Assembly (NCBI RefSeq): GCF_902729445.1
Contig: NZ_CACVCE010000012.1
Coordinates: 62,001 to 126,000 of the forward strand
Length of the DNA: 64,000 nt
Origin: Magnetospirillum sp902729445
GTDB taxonomy: Bacteria > Pseudomonadota > Alphaproteobacteria > Rhodospirillales > Magnetospirillaceae
Direction: 5' to 3'
Of this stretch, positions 33,132 through 40,807 are shown one piece after another. The notes beneath the pieces are model-generated. The model did not search any database, was not told the DNA's origin, and was given only the letters and a program-made list of their open reading frames with translations. The position numbers were made by a program, and so were the translations under genes. Position 1 is the first letter of the stretch. Each line of letters starts with the position of its first letter.

Positions 33132-34238
33132 TTACGACAGCTTGTCCATCTCGCGCACGATGGCTTCGCCCATGACCGTGGTCGACACCTTGGCCTTGCC
33201 CGGGGCCATGATGTCGGCGGTGCGCAGGCCGCCCTTCAGCACGTTCTTGACCGCATTCTCGATCAACTCGGCTTCGGCATCCATGTTGAACGAGTACTTC
33301 AGGCACATGGCGAACGACAAGATGGTCGCCAGCGGGTTGGCGATGTCCTTGCCCTGGATGTCCGGGGCCGAGCCATGCACCGGCTCGTACAGCGCCTTGC
33401 GGTTGCCATTGGCATCGGCCGCACCCAAGGACGCCGACGGCAGCATGCCCAAGGAACCGGTCAGCATGGCGGCGCAGTCGGACAGGATGTCGCCGAACAT
33501 GTTCTCGGTGACCATCACGTCGAACTGCTTGGGGTTGCGCACCAGCTGCATGGCGGCGTTGTCCACATACATGTGGGAAAGCTCGATGTCCTGGTACTCG
33601 GTCTGCTGCAGCTTGATCATCTCTTCACGCCACAGCACGGTGCATTCCAGCACGTTGGCCTTGTCGACGCTGCACAGCTTCTTGTTGCGCTTGCGGGCCA
33701 GGTCGAACGCGGCGCGGCCGATGCGGACGATCTCGCTGGTGGTGTAGGTCAGGGTGTTGACACCCTTACGCTCGCCGTTGGGCAGGGTTTCGATGCCGCG
33801 CGGGCTTCCGAAATACAGGCCGCCGGTCAGCTCGCGCACGATCATGATGTCCAGGCCCGACACCACTTCGGTCTTCAAGGTCGAGGCGTCGGCCAGGGCG
33901 TCGAACACCACCGCCGGGCGCAGGTTAGCGAACAGGCCCATTTCCTTGCGGATCTTCAACAGGCCGCGCTCGGGCTTGACCTCGAACGGCAGGTCATCCC
34001 ACTTCGGCCCGCCGACCGCGCCCAGCAGCACGGCGTCGGCGGCCATGGCGTCGGCCAGGGTCTCGTCCGACAGCGGCGTGCCGTGCACGTCATAGGCGGA
34101 ACCGCCGATCAGGCCTTCCGAGATGTCGAAGGCGATGTTCCGCTTCTTGGCCATCCAGTCGATGATGCGGCGCACCTGCACCATCACTTCCTGGCCGATG
34201 CCATCGCCGGGCAGAATAAGGAGCTTCTTGGCGGTCAT
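33132..34238 (-). CDS. leuB: 3-Isopropylmalate dehydrogenase
   Basis: LeuB oxidatively decarboxylates 3-isopropylmalate with NAD in leucine synthesis. The 368-residue protein has LPGDGIGQEVM, the substrate-binding Arg in GLFANLRPA, TENMFGDILSD (metal Asp) and EPVHGSAPDIQGK (NAD loop). It is of family length. The start is ATG 34238 after GAGAGG. The frame runs on to 34340 only because it crosses the CACAGAG repeat, which is not coding. Confidence 0.96.
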   Translation of the reverse strand: MTAKKLLILPGDGIGQEVMVQVRRIIDWMAKKRNIAFDISEGLIGGSAYDVHGTPLSDETLADAMAADAVLLGAVGGPKWDDLPFEVKPERGLLKIRKEMGLFANLRPAVVFDALADASTLKTEVVSGLDIMIVRELTGGLYFGSPRGIETLPNGERKGVNTLTYTTSEIVRIGRAAFDLARKRNKKLCSVDKANVLECTVLWREEMIKLQQTEYQDIELSHMYVDNAAMQLVRNPKQFDVMVTENMFGDILSDCAAMLTGSLGMLPSASLGAADANGNRKALYEPVHGSAPDIQGKDIANPLATILSFAMCLKYSFNMDAEAELIENAVKNVLKGGLRTADIMAPGKAKVSTTVMGEAIVREMDKLS

Positions 34239-34270
34239 AAAACGATCCTCTCTTTGAATAAGAGAAATTG

Positions 34271-34389
34271 AACCACAGAGGCACAGAGACACAGAGGCAT
34301 CCCTCCAGACGGAAACAGAGAGCCCCCGAAGGGAGGGCATGGCGTCTGTCGCGAAGACGCTCTCTCTGTGCCTCTGTGCCTCTGTGGTT
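34271..34389. repeat. CACAGAG inverted-repeat element, copy 1
   Basis: Two 26-base arms (34271-34296 and 34364-34389) begin AACCACAGAG and end CTCTGTGGTT and pair at 25 of 26 positions. About 67 bases separate them. Each arm is itself a three-fold R-CACAGAG repeat. It lies between leuD and leuB. Copy 2 is at 62871-62969. Confidence 0.92.
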
Positions 34390-34395
34390 AATCCT

Positions 34396-35001
34396 TTACA
34401 GCCAGGGCTGCGACTGCTTGCGCGCCGCCTCGAAGGCCTCGATCTTGGCGTTCTTCTGGAGCGTCAGGCCGATATCGTCCAGTCCGTTCAGCAGGCAGTG
34501 ACGGCGGAAGGAATCCACCTCGAAGGCGGTCTTCGAGCCGTCGGGAGCGGTGATTTCCTGGGTTTCCAGATCAACGGTGAAGGTGGCGTTGGCGCCGTTC
34601 TCGGCCTGCTTCATCAGCGCATCGACCTGGGCCTGTGGCAGCTTGATCGGCAAGATGCCGTTCTTGAAGCAATTGTTGAAGAAGATGTCGGCGAAGCTGG
34701 CGGCGATGACGCAGCGGATGCCGAAATCGGCGATGGCCCACGGCGCGTGCTCGCGGCTCGATCCGCAGCCGAAATTGGCGCCGGCGATCAGCACTTTGGC
34801 CTGACGATAGGCCGGCTTGTTCAGCACGAAATCGGCGACTTCACCGCCCTCGGGGGTGTAGCGCATCTCGTCGAACAGGTTCTTGCCCAGGCCCGACCGC
34901 TTGATGGTCTTCAGGAACTGCTTGGGGATGATCATGTCGGTGTCGATGTTGATCATCGGCAACGGCGCCGCGACGCCGGTCAGTTTGGTGAACTTTTCCA
35001 T
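34396..35001 (-). CDS. leuD: 3-Isopropylmalate dehydratase small subunit
   Basis: LeuD pairs with LeuC to isomerise 2- to 3-isopropylmalate. The 201-residue protein has the swivel-domain motifs NIDTDMIIPKQFL, GANFGCGSSREHAPWA and FNNCFKNGILPI. I chose ATG 35001 (MEKFTKL); the frame continues seven codons upstream. It is separated from leuC by a DUF559 gene, and from leuB by a CACAGAG repeat. Confidence 0.95.
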   Translation of the reverse strand: MEKFTKLTGVAAPLPMINIDTDMIIPKQFLKTIKRSGLGKNLFDEMRYTPEGGEVADFVLNKPAYRQAKVLIAGANFGCGSSREHAPWAIADFGIRCVIAASFADIFFNNCFKNGILPIKLPQAQVDALMKQAENGANATFTVDLETQEITAPDGSKTAFEVDSFRRHCLLNGLDDIGLTLQKNAKIEAFEAARKQSQPWL

Positions 35002-35018
35002 ATCTTCATCAAGCTCCC

Positions 35019-35414
35019 TCAATCATCTCCCCTCCCCTTGATGGGGAGGGGTAGGGGGTGGGGTGTCGCCGACGCATCACGGAACCCAAGCGCCTCTCGC
35101 ACCACCACCATCACTCCATCGGCGTTGCCCAGAACATCGTTGTTCCAGAAACGCAGCACTCGATACCCTTGGCTTTCCAGCCACACCGTCCGGTCGCGAT
35201 CCCGGTCACGGTGCTCGGGAACGGCATGTTGCCCACCATCCAACTCGACGACGAGCCGCCTGGCATGGCAGGCAAAATCCACGATGAAGGGGCCAATCGG
35301 TGCCTGACGGCGAAAATGGGACCCTTCGGAACGCAAAACCCTCAATCGCAGCCACAAATGGCGTTCAGCCTCGGTCTGGTTGGCGCGAAGCCAGCGTGCC
35401 CGCTTGTCGGCCAT
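35019..35414 (-). CDS. DUF559 endonuclease-like protein
   Basis: The 131-residue protein has the DUF559 (Vsr-like PD-(D/E)XK) pattern: TEAERHLWLRLR, FRRQAPIGPFIVDFACH, LVVELDGGQH (catalytic D/E...ExDGxQH) and RVLRFWNNDVL. It is likely a small nuclease of unknown target. The C-terminal tail PHPLPLPIKGRG is read from a G+C hairpin repeat at 35029-35051. A similar hairpin lies just upstream at 35425-35449. It sits between leuC and leuD in the same direction, as if inserted into the operon. Confidence 0.88.
   Translation of the reverse strand: MADKRARWLRANQTEAERHLWLRLRVLRSEGSHFRRQAPIGPFIVDFACHARRLVVELDGGQHAVPEHRDRDRDRTVWLESQGYRVLRFWNNDVLGNADGVMVVVREALGFRDASATPHPLPLPIKGRGDD
35029..35051. repeat. 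C4TC4 / G4AG4 hairpin, left flank of DUF559 gene
   Basis: CCCCTCCCC (35029-35037) pairs perfectly with GGGGAGGGG (35043-35051) around TTGAT. It is read as the end of the DUF559 frame. Confidence 0.85.
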
Positions 35415-35424
35415 GTGCGGCGAT

Positions 35425-35449
35425 CCCCCCGCCCCACCAGGGGGAGGGG
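35425..35449. repeat. C/G-rich hairpin, right flank of DUF559 gene
   Basis: CCCCCCGCCCC pairs with GGGGGAGGGG around ACCA, just before the DUF559 start. It resembles the 35029-35051 hairpin in the loop and arm pattern. Confidence 0.75.
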
Positions 35450-35462
35450 CTTTAAGGAACGG

Positions 35463-36866
35463 TCAAAGAGTCCGCACATCCGTCAGGTGACCGGTGATGG
35501 CGGCGGCGGCGGCCATTTCCGGGCTGACCAGATGGGTGCGACCGCCGCGGCCCTGACGGCCTTCGAAATTGCGGTTCGACGTCGAGGCCGAGCGCTGACC
35601 CGGCTTCAACTGGTCGGCGTTCATCGCCAGGCACATCGAGCAGCCGGGTTCGCGCCATTCGGCGCCGGCCTCGATGAAGATCTTGTCCAGGCCCTCGGCT
35701 TCCGCCTGTTCCTTGACGAGGCCTGAGCCCGGCACGATCAGCGCCTGCACGCCCGGAGCCACCTTGCGGCCCTGGAAGATCGAGGCGGCGGCGCGGAAAT
35801 CCTCGATGCGGCCGTTGGTGCACGAGCCGATGAACACCACGTCGATCTTGATGTCGGTGGCCTTCATGCCGGGCGTCAGGCCCATATATTCCAGCGAGCG
35901 GGTCACCGCCTTCTTCTTGCCCTCGTCGGCGATGTCGGCCGGGTTGGGCACGGTGCCGGTGATCGGCATCACGTCTTCCGGGCTGGTGCCCCAGGTGATC
36001 TGCGGAACCAGCTGGCTGGCGTCGATCACCACCTCGGCGTCGAAATGGGCGCCCTCGTCGGTCTTCAGGGTCTTCCAGTAGGCCAGCGCGGCCTCGAAGG
36101 CGGCGGCCTTGGGGGCGCGCGGCTTGCCCATGACATAGTCGAAGGTGACCTGATCGGGGGCGATCAATCCCGCCCGCGCCCCGGCCTCGATGGTCATGTT
36201 GCAGACCGTCATGCGGCCTTCCATCGAAAGCGCGGTGATGGCGTCGCCGGTATATTCGACCACATAGCCGGTGCCGCCGGCGGTGCCGATCTTGCCGCAG
36301 ATGGCCAGCACGATGTCCTTGGCGGTCACGCCCGGAGCCGCCGGCCCGTTGACGGTGATGCGCATGTTCTTGGCCGGCTTCTGCACCAGGGTCTGGGTCG
36401 CCAGCACATGCTCGACTTCCGAGGTGCCGATGCCGAAGGCCAAGGCCCCGAACGCCCCATGGGTGGCGGTGTGGGAATCGCCGCAGACGATGGTGGTGCC
36501 GGGCAGGGTGAAGCCCTGTTCGGGGCCGACGATGTGGACCACGCCCTGGCGGATGTCGTCCATGCGGAAATATTCGACGCCGAAATCGCGGGCGTTGGCT
36601 TCCAGGGTTTCGACCTGGATGCGCGATTCCTCGTTCTCGATGCCCTTGGAGCGGTCGGTGGTCGGCACGTTGTGGTCGGCCACGGCCAGGGTCGCCTCGG
36701 GGTGGCGGACCTTGCGGCCGGTCATGCGCAGCCCTTCGAACGCCTGCGGGCTGGTCACTTCATGGACCATGTGGCGGTCGATATAGAGCAGGCAGGTGCC
36801 ATCATCCTGAACGTCCACCAGGTGGGCGTCCCAGATCTTGTCGAACAGCGTGCGCGGCTTGGCCAT
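35463..36866 (-). CDS. leuC: 3-Isopropylmalate dehydratase large subunit
   Basis: LeuC is the aconitase-family subunit that carries the [4Fe-4S] cluster. The roughly 467-residue protein has the three cluster Cys in VFIGSCTNGR and WREPGCSMCLAM, plus CGDSHTATHGAFGALAFGIGTSE. It is of family length. ATG 36866 (MAKPRTLF) follows AAGGAAG; ATG 36884 also has a ribosome site. It heads leuC-orf-leuD-leuB; no leuA is in the window. Confidence 0.96.
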   Translation of the reverse strand: MAKPRTLFDKIWDAHLVDVQDDGTCLLYIDRHMVHEVTSPQAFEGLRMTGRKVRHPEATLAVADHNVPTTDRSKGIENEESRIQVETLEANARDFGVEYFRMDDIRQGVVHIVGPEQGFTLPGTTIVCGDSHTATHGAFGALAFGIGTSEVEHVLATQTLVQKPAKNMRITVNGPAAPGVTAKDIVLAICGKIGTAGGTGYVVEYTGDAITALSMEGRMTVCNMTIEAGARAGLIAPDQVTFDYVMGKPRAPKAAAFEAALAYWKTLKTDEGAHFDAEVVIDASQLVPQITWGTSPEDVMPITGTVPNPADIADEGKKKAVTRSLEYMGLTPGMKATDIKIDVVFIGSCTNGRIEDFRAAASIFQGRKVAPGVQALIVPGSGLVKEQAEAEGLDKIFIEAGAEWREPGCSMCLAMNADQLKPGQRSASTSNRNFEGRQGRGGRTHLVSPEMAAAAAITGHLTDVRTL

Positions 36867-36908
36867 AGGGCTTCCTTGGGACATCGGTCTTCCTTGACGG
36901 TTATCGCG

Positions 36909-36932
36909 GACGTCCCGGAACCTCGGGGCGTC
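36909..36932. repeat. Short hairpin upstream of leuC
   Basis: GACGTCCCG and CGGGGCGTC pair around GAACCT with one mismatch. It lies between rplS and leuC, close to the nested hairpin at 36955-37005. Confidence 0.5.
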
Positions 36933-36954
36933 ATCGTGGGGCCATCATAGCGAT

Positions 36955-37005
36955 GTCCCGCGCACCGATCCCCCCGGGATTATCCGGGGAGATCGGCGTC
37001 GGGAC
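36955..37005. terminator. Nested long hairpin between rplS and leuC
   Basis: GTCCCG/CGGGAC (outer), CCGATC/GATCGG (middle) and CCCCGG/CCGGGG-type (inner) arms pair in register over 51 bases. It is the strongest fold in this gap. No T-run is present. It may end the ribosomal transcript or regulate leuC. Confidence 0.5.
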
Positions 37006-37053
37006 AGCAGGTCGTATCCGAACATGGGCGGCAAGGCGCGGCCCATCTCGGTC

Positions 37054-37542
37054 TTACTCTTCGGCGGCAGCCTGGGCGGCGGCTTCGGCCTTGGCGGCGG
37101 CAGCCTCGGCCTTGGCGGCGGCGGCGGCGACCTTGGCGGTGGTGGCGGCCTCACGCTCGGCGGCATTGACCTTGGCGGCGTAGCCGGTGGTCTGCTCGGC
37201 GATGCGGGCCGACTTGCCGCGACGGTCGCGCAGGTAATACAGCTTGGCGCGACGGACGTCGCCGCGACGGACCACCTCGATCGAGGCGATGTTCGGCGAG
37301 TAGAGCGGGAAGATACGCTCGACGCCTTCGCCGTAGCTGATCTTGCGGACCACGAACGAGCTGTTCAGGCCGTCGTTCTTGCGGGCGATGCAGACGCCTT
37401 CATAGGCCTGCACGCGCTCGCGGTTGCCTTCGATCACCTTGACGTTGACCTTCAAGGTGTCGCCCGGGCTGAATTCCGGAATCGCCTTGCCGTCGGTCAG
37501 CTTGGCGATCTGCTCCTTCTCGAGCTCTTGAATGATGTTCAT
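37054..37542 (-). CDS. rplS: Ribosomal protein L19, with Ala/Lys-rich tail
   Basis: L19 lies at the 30S-50S interface. The first about 115 residues match the family (FSPGDTLKVNVKVIEGNRERVQAYEGVCIARKN, FPLYSPNIASIEVVRRGDVRRAKLYYLRDRRGK). A C-terminal tail of about 45 residues is almost only Ala, Lys, Glu and Gln (AAAKAEAAAAKAEAAAQ) and longer than usual. It overlaps trmD by four bases. Confidence 0.95.
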   Translation of the reverse strand: MNIIQELEKEQIAKLTDGKAIPEFSPGDTLKVNVKVIEGNRERVQAYEGVCIARKNDGLNSSFVVRKISYGEGVERIFPLYSPNIASIEVVRRGDVRRAKLYYLRDRRGKSARIAEQTTGYAAKVNAAEREAATTAKVAAAAAKAEAAAAKAEAAAQAAAEE

Positions 37543-38255
37543 CTCATACCATCCTTACTGTCCTTGGCCGCCTTGTACCGGTCCCACAGGTCCGGACGCC
37601 GCAGCCGGGTTATGTCCTCGGCCTGGCTTTTCCGCCAGGCGCGTATCTTCTCGTGGTGACCGGACAGCAGAACCTCCGGCACCGACCGTCCCTGCCATTC
37701 GGCCGGACGGGTGTAGTGGGGATATTCCAGCAAGCCCCACTCGAAACTTTCCTCGGCCAGCGTTTCCTGGTTGCCGACCACGCCGGGCAACAGGCGGACG
37801 ATGGCGTCCAACAGCACCAAGGCCGGGAGTTCACCCCCCGACAGCACGAAATCGCCCAGCGACAGCTCGACGGCCTCGTGCGCCTCCAGCACTCGCTGGT
37901 CCACTCCTTCGAACCGGCCGCACAGCAGGGTCGCCCCGTCGCCCGCCGCCAGTTCCCGCACCAAGGCCTGATCGATCAGGCGCCCGCGCGGGGTCAAATA
38001 GATCAAGGGCCCGCTGCCGCGATTGGCCCGGATGGCCGCGTCCAGCACTTCTGGGCGCATCACCATGCCGGCCCCGCCGCCGAAGGGGAGATCGTCGACC
38101 GACCGATGGCGCCCGCTCGCGTAATCGCGAATGTTGGCCACGTCCAGCCGCCAGGTTCCCTTCTCCAGCGCCCGCCCGGCCAAGGATTGGCCCAGCGGTC
38201 CCGGAAACATCTCGGGGAAGATGGTCAGCGCCGTCGCATGCCACGACCCGCTCAC
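37539..38255 (-). CDS. trmD: tRNA (guanine37-N1)-methyltransferase
   Basis: TrmD methylates G37 next to the anticodon and prevents frameshifting. The 238-residue SPOUT enzyme has ANIRDYASGRHRSVDD, FGGGAGMVMRPEVL, IYLTPRG (SAM knot), LLCGRFEGVDQR and SLGDFVLSGGE. It overlaps rplS and rimM by four bases each in the classic rpsP-rimM-trmD-rplS order. Confidence 0.97.
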   Translation of the reverse strand: MSGSWHATALTIFPEMFPGPLGQSLAGRALEKGTWRLDVANIRDYASGRHRSVDDLPFGGGAGMVMRPEVLDAAIRANRGSGPLIYLTPRGRLIDQALVRELAAGDGATLLCGRFEGVDQRVLEAHEAVELSLGDFVLSGGELPALVLLDAIVRLLPGVVGNQETLAEESFEWGLLEYPHYTRPAEWQGRSVPEVLLSGHHEKIRAWRKSQAEDITRLRRPDLWDRYKAAKDSKDGMR

Positions 38256-38785
38256 CGTTCCGCCCCGCCCTGATCGTCCTCATCCTCTTCGGCGAAGGAA
38301 GGCGGATCGACGACCAGCCTGCCCTTCGCCACGTCCACCTGGGGCACACACGCCTTGGTGAACGGCACCATGATCGAGCCGCCATCCCGAAGCTGGATTT
38401 CCAGGACCTCGCCGGCCCCGAAATTCGCCACGCCCCGGACCCGGCCCATCTCGGCCCCATCCACGCCGAAAGCGATCAATCCGGCCAGATCCGAATAGAA
38501 GAACTCGTCTTCCTCGGGCTCCGGCAGTCGGTCGCGCGGCACGAAGAACCGCGTTCCCTTCATCGCCTCGGCGGCGTTGCGGTCCGTCACCCCGTCGATC
38601 CAGGCGATGACCAGTCCCTTGGACTGCCCGACCACCTTCAGACCGAACCGGCGCTTGCCGTCTTCGCTCTCCACCGGACCATAGGCCGCCACATCGGCGG
38701 GATCGTCGGTGAAGCTCTTGACGCGGACCTGCCCCCTGACCCCGTGCGCGCCAACGATGGCGCCGACGCACACCCGGGTCGTCAT
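38252..38785 (-). CDS. rimM: 16S rRNA processing protein RimM
   Basis: RimM binds S19 in the 30S head and helps 16S maturation. The 177-residue protein has an N-terminal RimM barrel (VCVGAIVGAHGVRGQVRVKSF) and a C-terminal PRC-barrel (FFYSDLAGLIAFGVDGAEMGRVRGV, ending in IMVPFTKACVPQVDV). ATG 38785 or GTG 38791 starts it, just beyond the rpsP stop. Confidence 0.94.
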   Translation of the reverse strand: MTTRVCVGAIVGAHGVRGQVRVKSFTDDPADVAAYGPVESEDGKRRFGLKVVGQSKGLVIAWIDGVTDRNAAEAMKGTRFFVPRDRLPEPEEDEFFYSDLAGLIAFGVDGAEMGRVRGVANFGAGEVLEIQLRDGGSIMVPFTKACVPQVDVAKGRLVVDPPSFAEEDEDDQGGAER

Positions 38786-38791
38786 CAACAC

Positions 38792-39157
38792 TTACTCGCC
38801 GACTTCCGCGGCGGCGGCCGCGGCGCGCTCGGCGGCGTCCTTGGCACGCTGCTGGGCCTTGGCCTTCGGCTTCGGCTGCTTGGTCTGCTCGGGGCGCGCC
38901 GGCAGGGCCATCAGGCCCTTGGCGGCGAACACGCGGACCAGGCGGTCGGTCGGCTGGGCGCCGACGCTCAGCCAATGCTTGATGCGCTCTTCGTTCAGGG
39001 TGATGCGCTGGTCGTGATCCGACGGCAGCAGCGGGTTGTAGGTGCCGACCTTCTCGATGAAGCGGCCGTCGCGCGGGCAGCGGGCATCCGCCACCACGAC
39101 GCGATAATACGGAGCCTTCTTGGCGCCGCCACGGGCAAGACGAATCTTCAGAGCCAT
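38792..39157 (-). CDS. rpsP: Ribosomal protein S16, with extended tail
   Basis: The first about 80 residues match S16 (LARGGAKKAPYYRVVVADAR, DGRFIEKVGTYNP). A C-terminal extension of about 40 residues is rich in Ala, Lys, Pro and Glu (KPKAKAQQRAKDAAERAAAAAAE), parallel to the L19 tail in the same operon. It is co-transcribed with rimM. Confidence 0.96.
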   Translation of the reverse strand: MALKIRLARGGAKKAPYYRVVVADARCPRDGRFIEKVGTYNPLLPSDHDQRITLNEERIKHWLSVGAQPTDRLVRVFAAKGLMALPARPEQTKQPKPKAKAQQRAKDAAERAAAAAAEVGE

Positions 39158-39183
39158 TAGAATGTCCTTCTAGATCAAAAAAC

Positions 39184-39214
39184 CAAAAAACAGACCAATC
39201 GGCCTTAGCGGCCG
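39184..39214 (-). terminator. Weak hairpin plus T-run after ffh
   Basis: On the minus strand CGGCC-GCTAA-GGCCG spans the ffh stop and is followed nine bases later by TTTTTT. The gap between stem and T-run makes it at best an attenuator before rpsP. Confidence 0.35.
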
Positions 39215-40569
39215 AACCTCATGCTGGGCGGCAACAGCCCGCCCAGACCGTGTCTCATCAAGCCTTTCTGCCCCATCTTGCCGACCTTCTTCATCATGTC
39301 GGCCATCTGCTGGTGCTGCTTGAGAAGCTTGTTGACGTCCTGGACCGAAACGCCCGAGCCGGCGGCGATGCGCTTCTTGCGCGACGCCTTGATCAGGTCG
39401 GGGTTTCTGCGCTCGGCGGCGGTCATCGACAAGATGATGGCCTTCTGGCGGCCGACCACCTTGCCGTCGAGCTTGGCGTCCTTCAACTGGTCGGCCATCT
39501 TGCCGATGCCGGGCAGCATGCCGATGATGCCCTTGAGGTCGCCCATCTTCTCGACCTGCTTGAACTGGGCCAGCATGTCGTTCAGGTCGAACTTGCCCTT
39601 CTCGATGCGCTTGGCGAGCCGCTCGGCCTCTTCGACCTCGATGGTCTCCATGGCCTTCTCGACCAGCGAGACCACGTCGCCCATCCCTAAGATGCGGCCG
39701 GCCAGACGGTCGGGGTGGAACACCTCCAGGGCGTCCAGCTTTTCGCCCTGGCCCAGGAACTTGATGGGGCGGCCGGTGACGGCGCGCATCGAAAGTGCTG
39801 CGCCGCCGCGGGCATCGCCATCGACGCGGGTCAGCACGATGCCGGTGACGCCGACCTTCTCGTTGAATTCGTGGGCCAGGGTGACGGCGTCCTGGCCGGT
39901 CATGGCATCGACCACCAGCAGGGTCTCGACCGGCTTGGCGACGTCGCGGACGCTTGCGACCTCGGCCATCAATTCCTGGTCGATGTGCAGGCGGCCGGCG
40001 GTGTCGAGGACGACGACGTCATAGCCTTCCTTGCGGCCCATCTCCAGGGCGCGCTTGGTGATGGCCACCGGCATCTCGCCCATGATGATCGGCAGCGAGC
40101 CGACATCGGCCTGGCGGGCCAGAATCTCCAATTGCTGCTGCGCCGCCGGGCGATAGACGTCCAGCGAGGCCAGCAGGACCTTCTTCTTCTGCGCCTTCAG
40201 GCGAACGGCCAGCTTGCCCGAGGTGGTGGTCTTGCCCGAGCCCTGCAGGCCGACCATCAAGATGACGGCAGGCGGCACGGCGTTGAGGTTGAGCTCGACC
40301 CCCTCGGTGCCCAGAATGTTGATCAGTTCGTCATGGACGATCTTGACCACCATCTGGCCCGGGGTCACCGAGCGGATGACATCCTGGCCGACGGCGCGGT
40401 CCTTGACGCGGGCGACGAAGTCCTTGACCACCGACAGGGCGACGTCGGCTTCCAGCAGGGCGACGCGGACCTCGCGAAGCGCCTCGACAACGTCGGCCTC
40501 CGACAGCGCACCGCGGCCGGTCAGCTTGTCGAACACTTTCGACAGACGTTGAGAGAGCGATTCGAACAT
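39205..40569 (-). CDS. ffh: Signal recognition particle protein Ffh
   Basis: Ffh (SRP54) binds signal sequences on the ribosome and docks with FtsY. The 454-residue protein has an N-domain, the GTPase G-domain (GLQGSGKTT, DTAGRLHID, TRVDGDARGGAAL) and a Met-rich M-domain (MLPGIGKMADQL ... MADMMKKVGKMGQKGLMRHG). The start is ATG 40569. The receptor FtsY is at 49467. Confidence 0.97.
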   Translation of the reverse strand: MFESLSQRLSKVFDKLTGRGALSEADVVEALREVRVALLEADVALSVVKDFVARVKDRAVGQDVIRSVTPGQMVVKIVHDELINILGTEGVELNLNAVPPAVILMVGLQGSGKTTTSGKLAVRLKAQKKKVLLASLDVYRPAAQQQLEILARQADVGSLPIIMGEMPVAITKRALEMGRKEGYDVVVLDTAGRLHIDQELMAEVASVRDVAKPVETLLVVDAMTGQDAVTLAHEFNEKVGVTGIVLTRVDGDARGGAALSMRAVTGRPIKFLGQGEKLDALEVFHPDRLAGRILGMGDVVSLVEKAMETIEVEEAERLAKRIEKGKFDLNDMLAQFKQVEKMGDLKGIIGMLPGIGKMADQLKDAKLDGKVVGRQKAIILSMTAAERRNPDLIKASRKKRIAAGSGVSVQDVNKLLKQHQQMADMMKKVGKMGQKGLMRHGLGGLLPPSMRFGR

Positions 40570-40691
40570 CAAGCACTCCAAAACAAATTCGCGCCAGTGC
40601 GCGTATCTTCGCGGACTGACGGGCCACCGTAGTAGCAGATGTCTCCAGGGAAACTGAAGAGGATGGGGTTTTAGGCCCGACGCCGCCCCAG

Positions 40692-40723
40692 AGTCAAGCC
40701 GTTTGTCAGTCAAGCCGTTTGTC
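40692..40723. repeat. Perfect 2 x 16-bp tandem repeat between divergent genes
   Basis: AGTCAAGCCGTTTGTC occurs twice back to back between ffh (minus) and the PAS/EAL gene (plus). It may be a pair of regulator sites or a recent duplication. Confidence 0.85.
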
Positions 40724-40807
40724 CGGGTGCGGCTCGGCCGTTGCCTTCGGGCACGCGCGGGCTTACACTTCGTTTGGCGGCAGCAAGGCCGCGCCAGGGA
40801 GGCAGGA

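Noticed and set aside
34239..34340. N-terminal extension of leuB (MPSLRGLSV...)
   Set aside because: The extra codons lie in the CACAGAG repeat, and the conserved LeuB N-terminus begins at ATG 34238 with a ribosome site.
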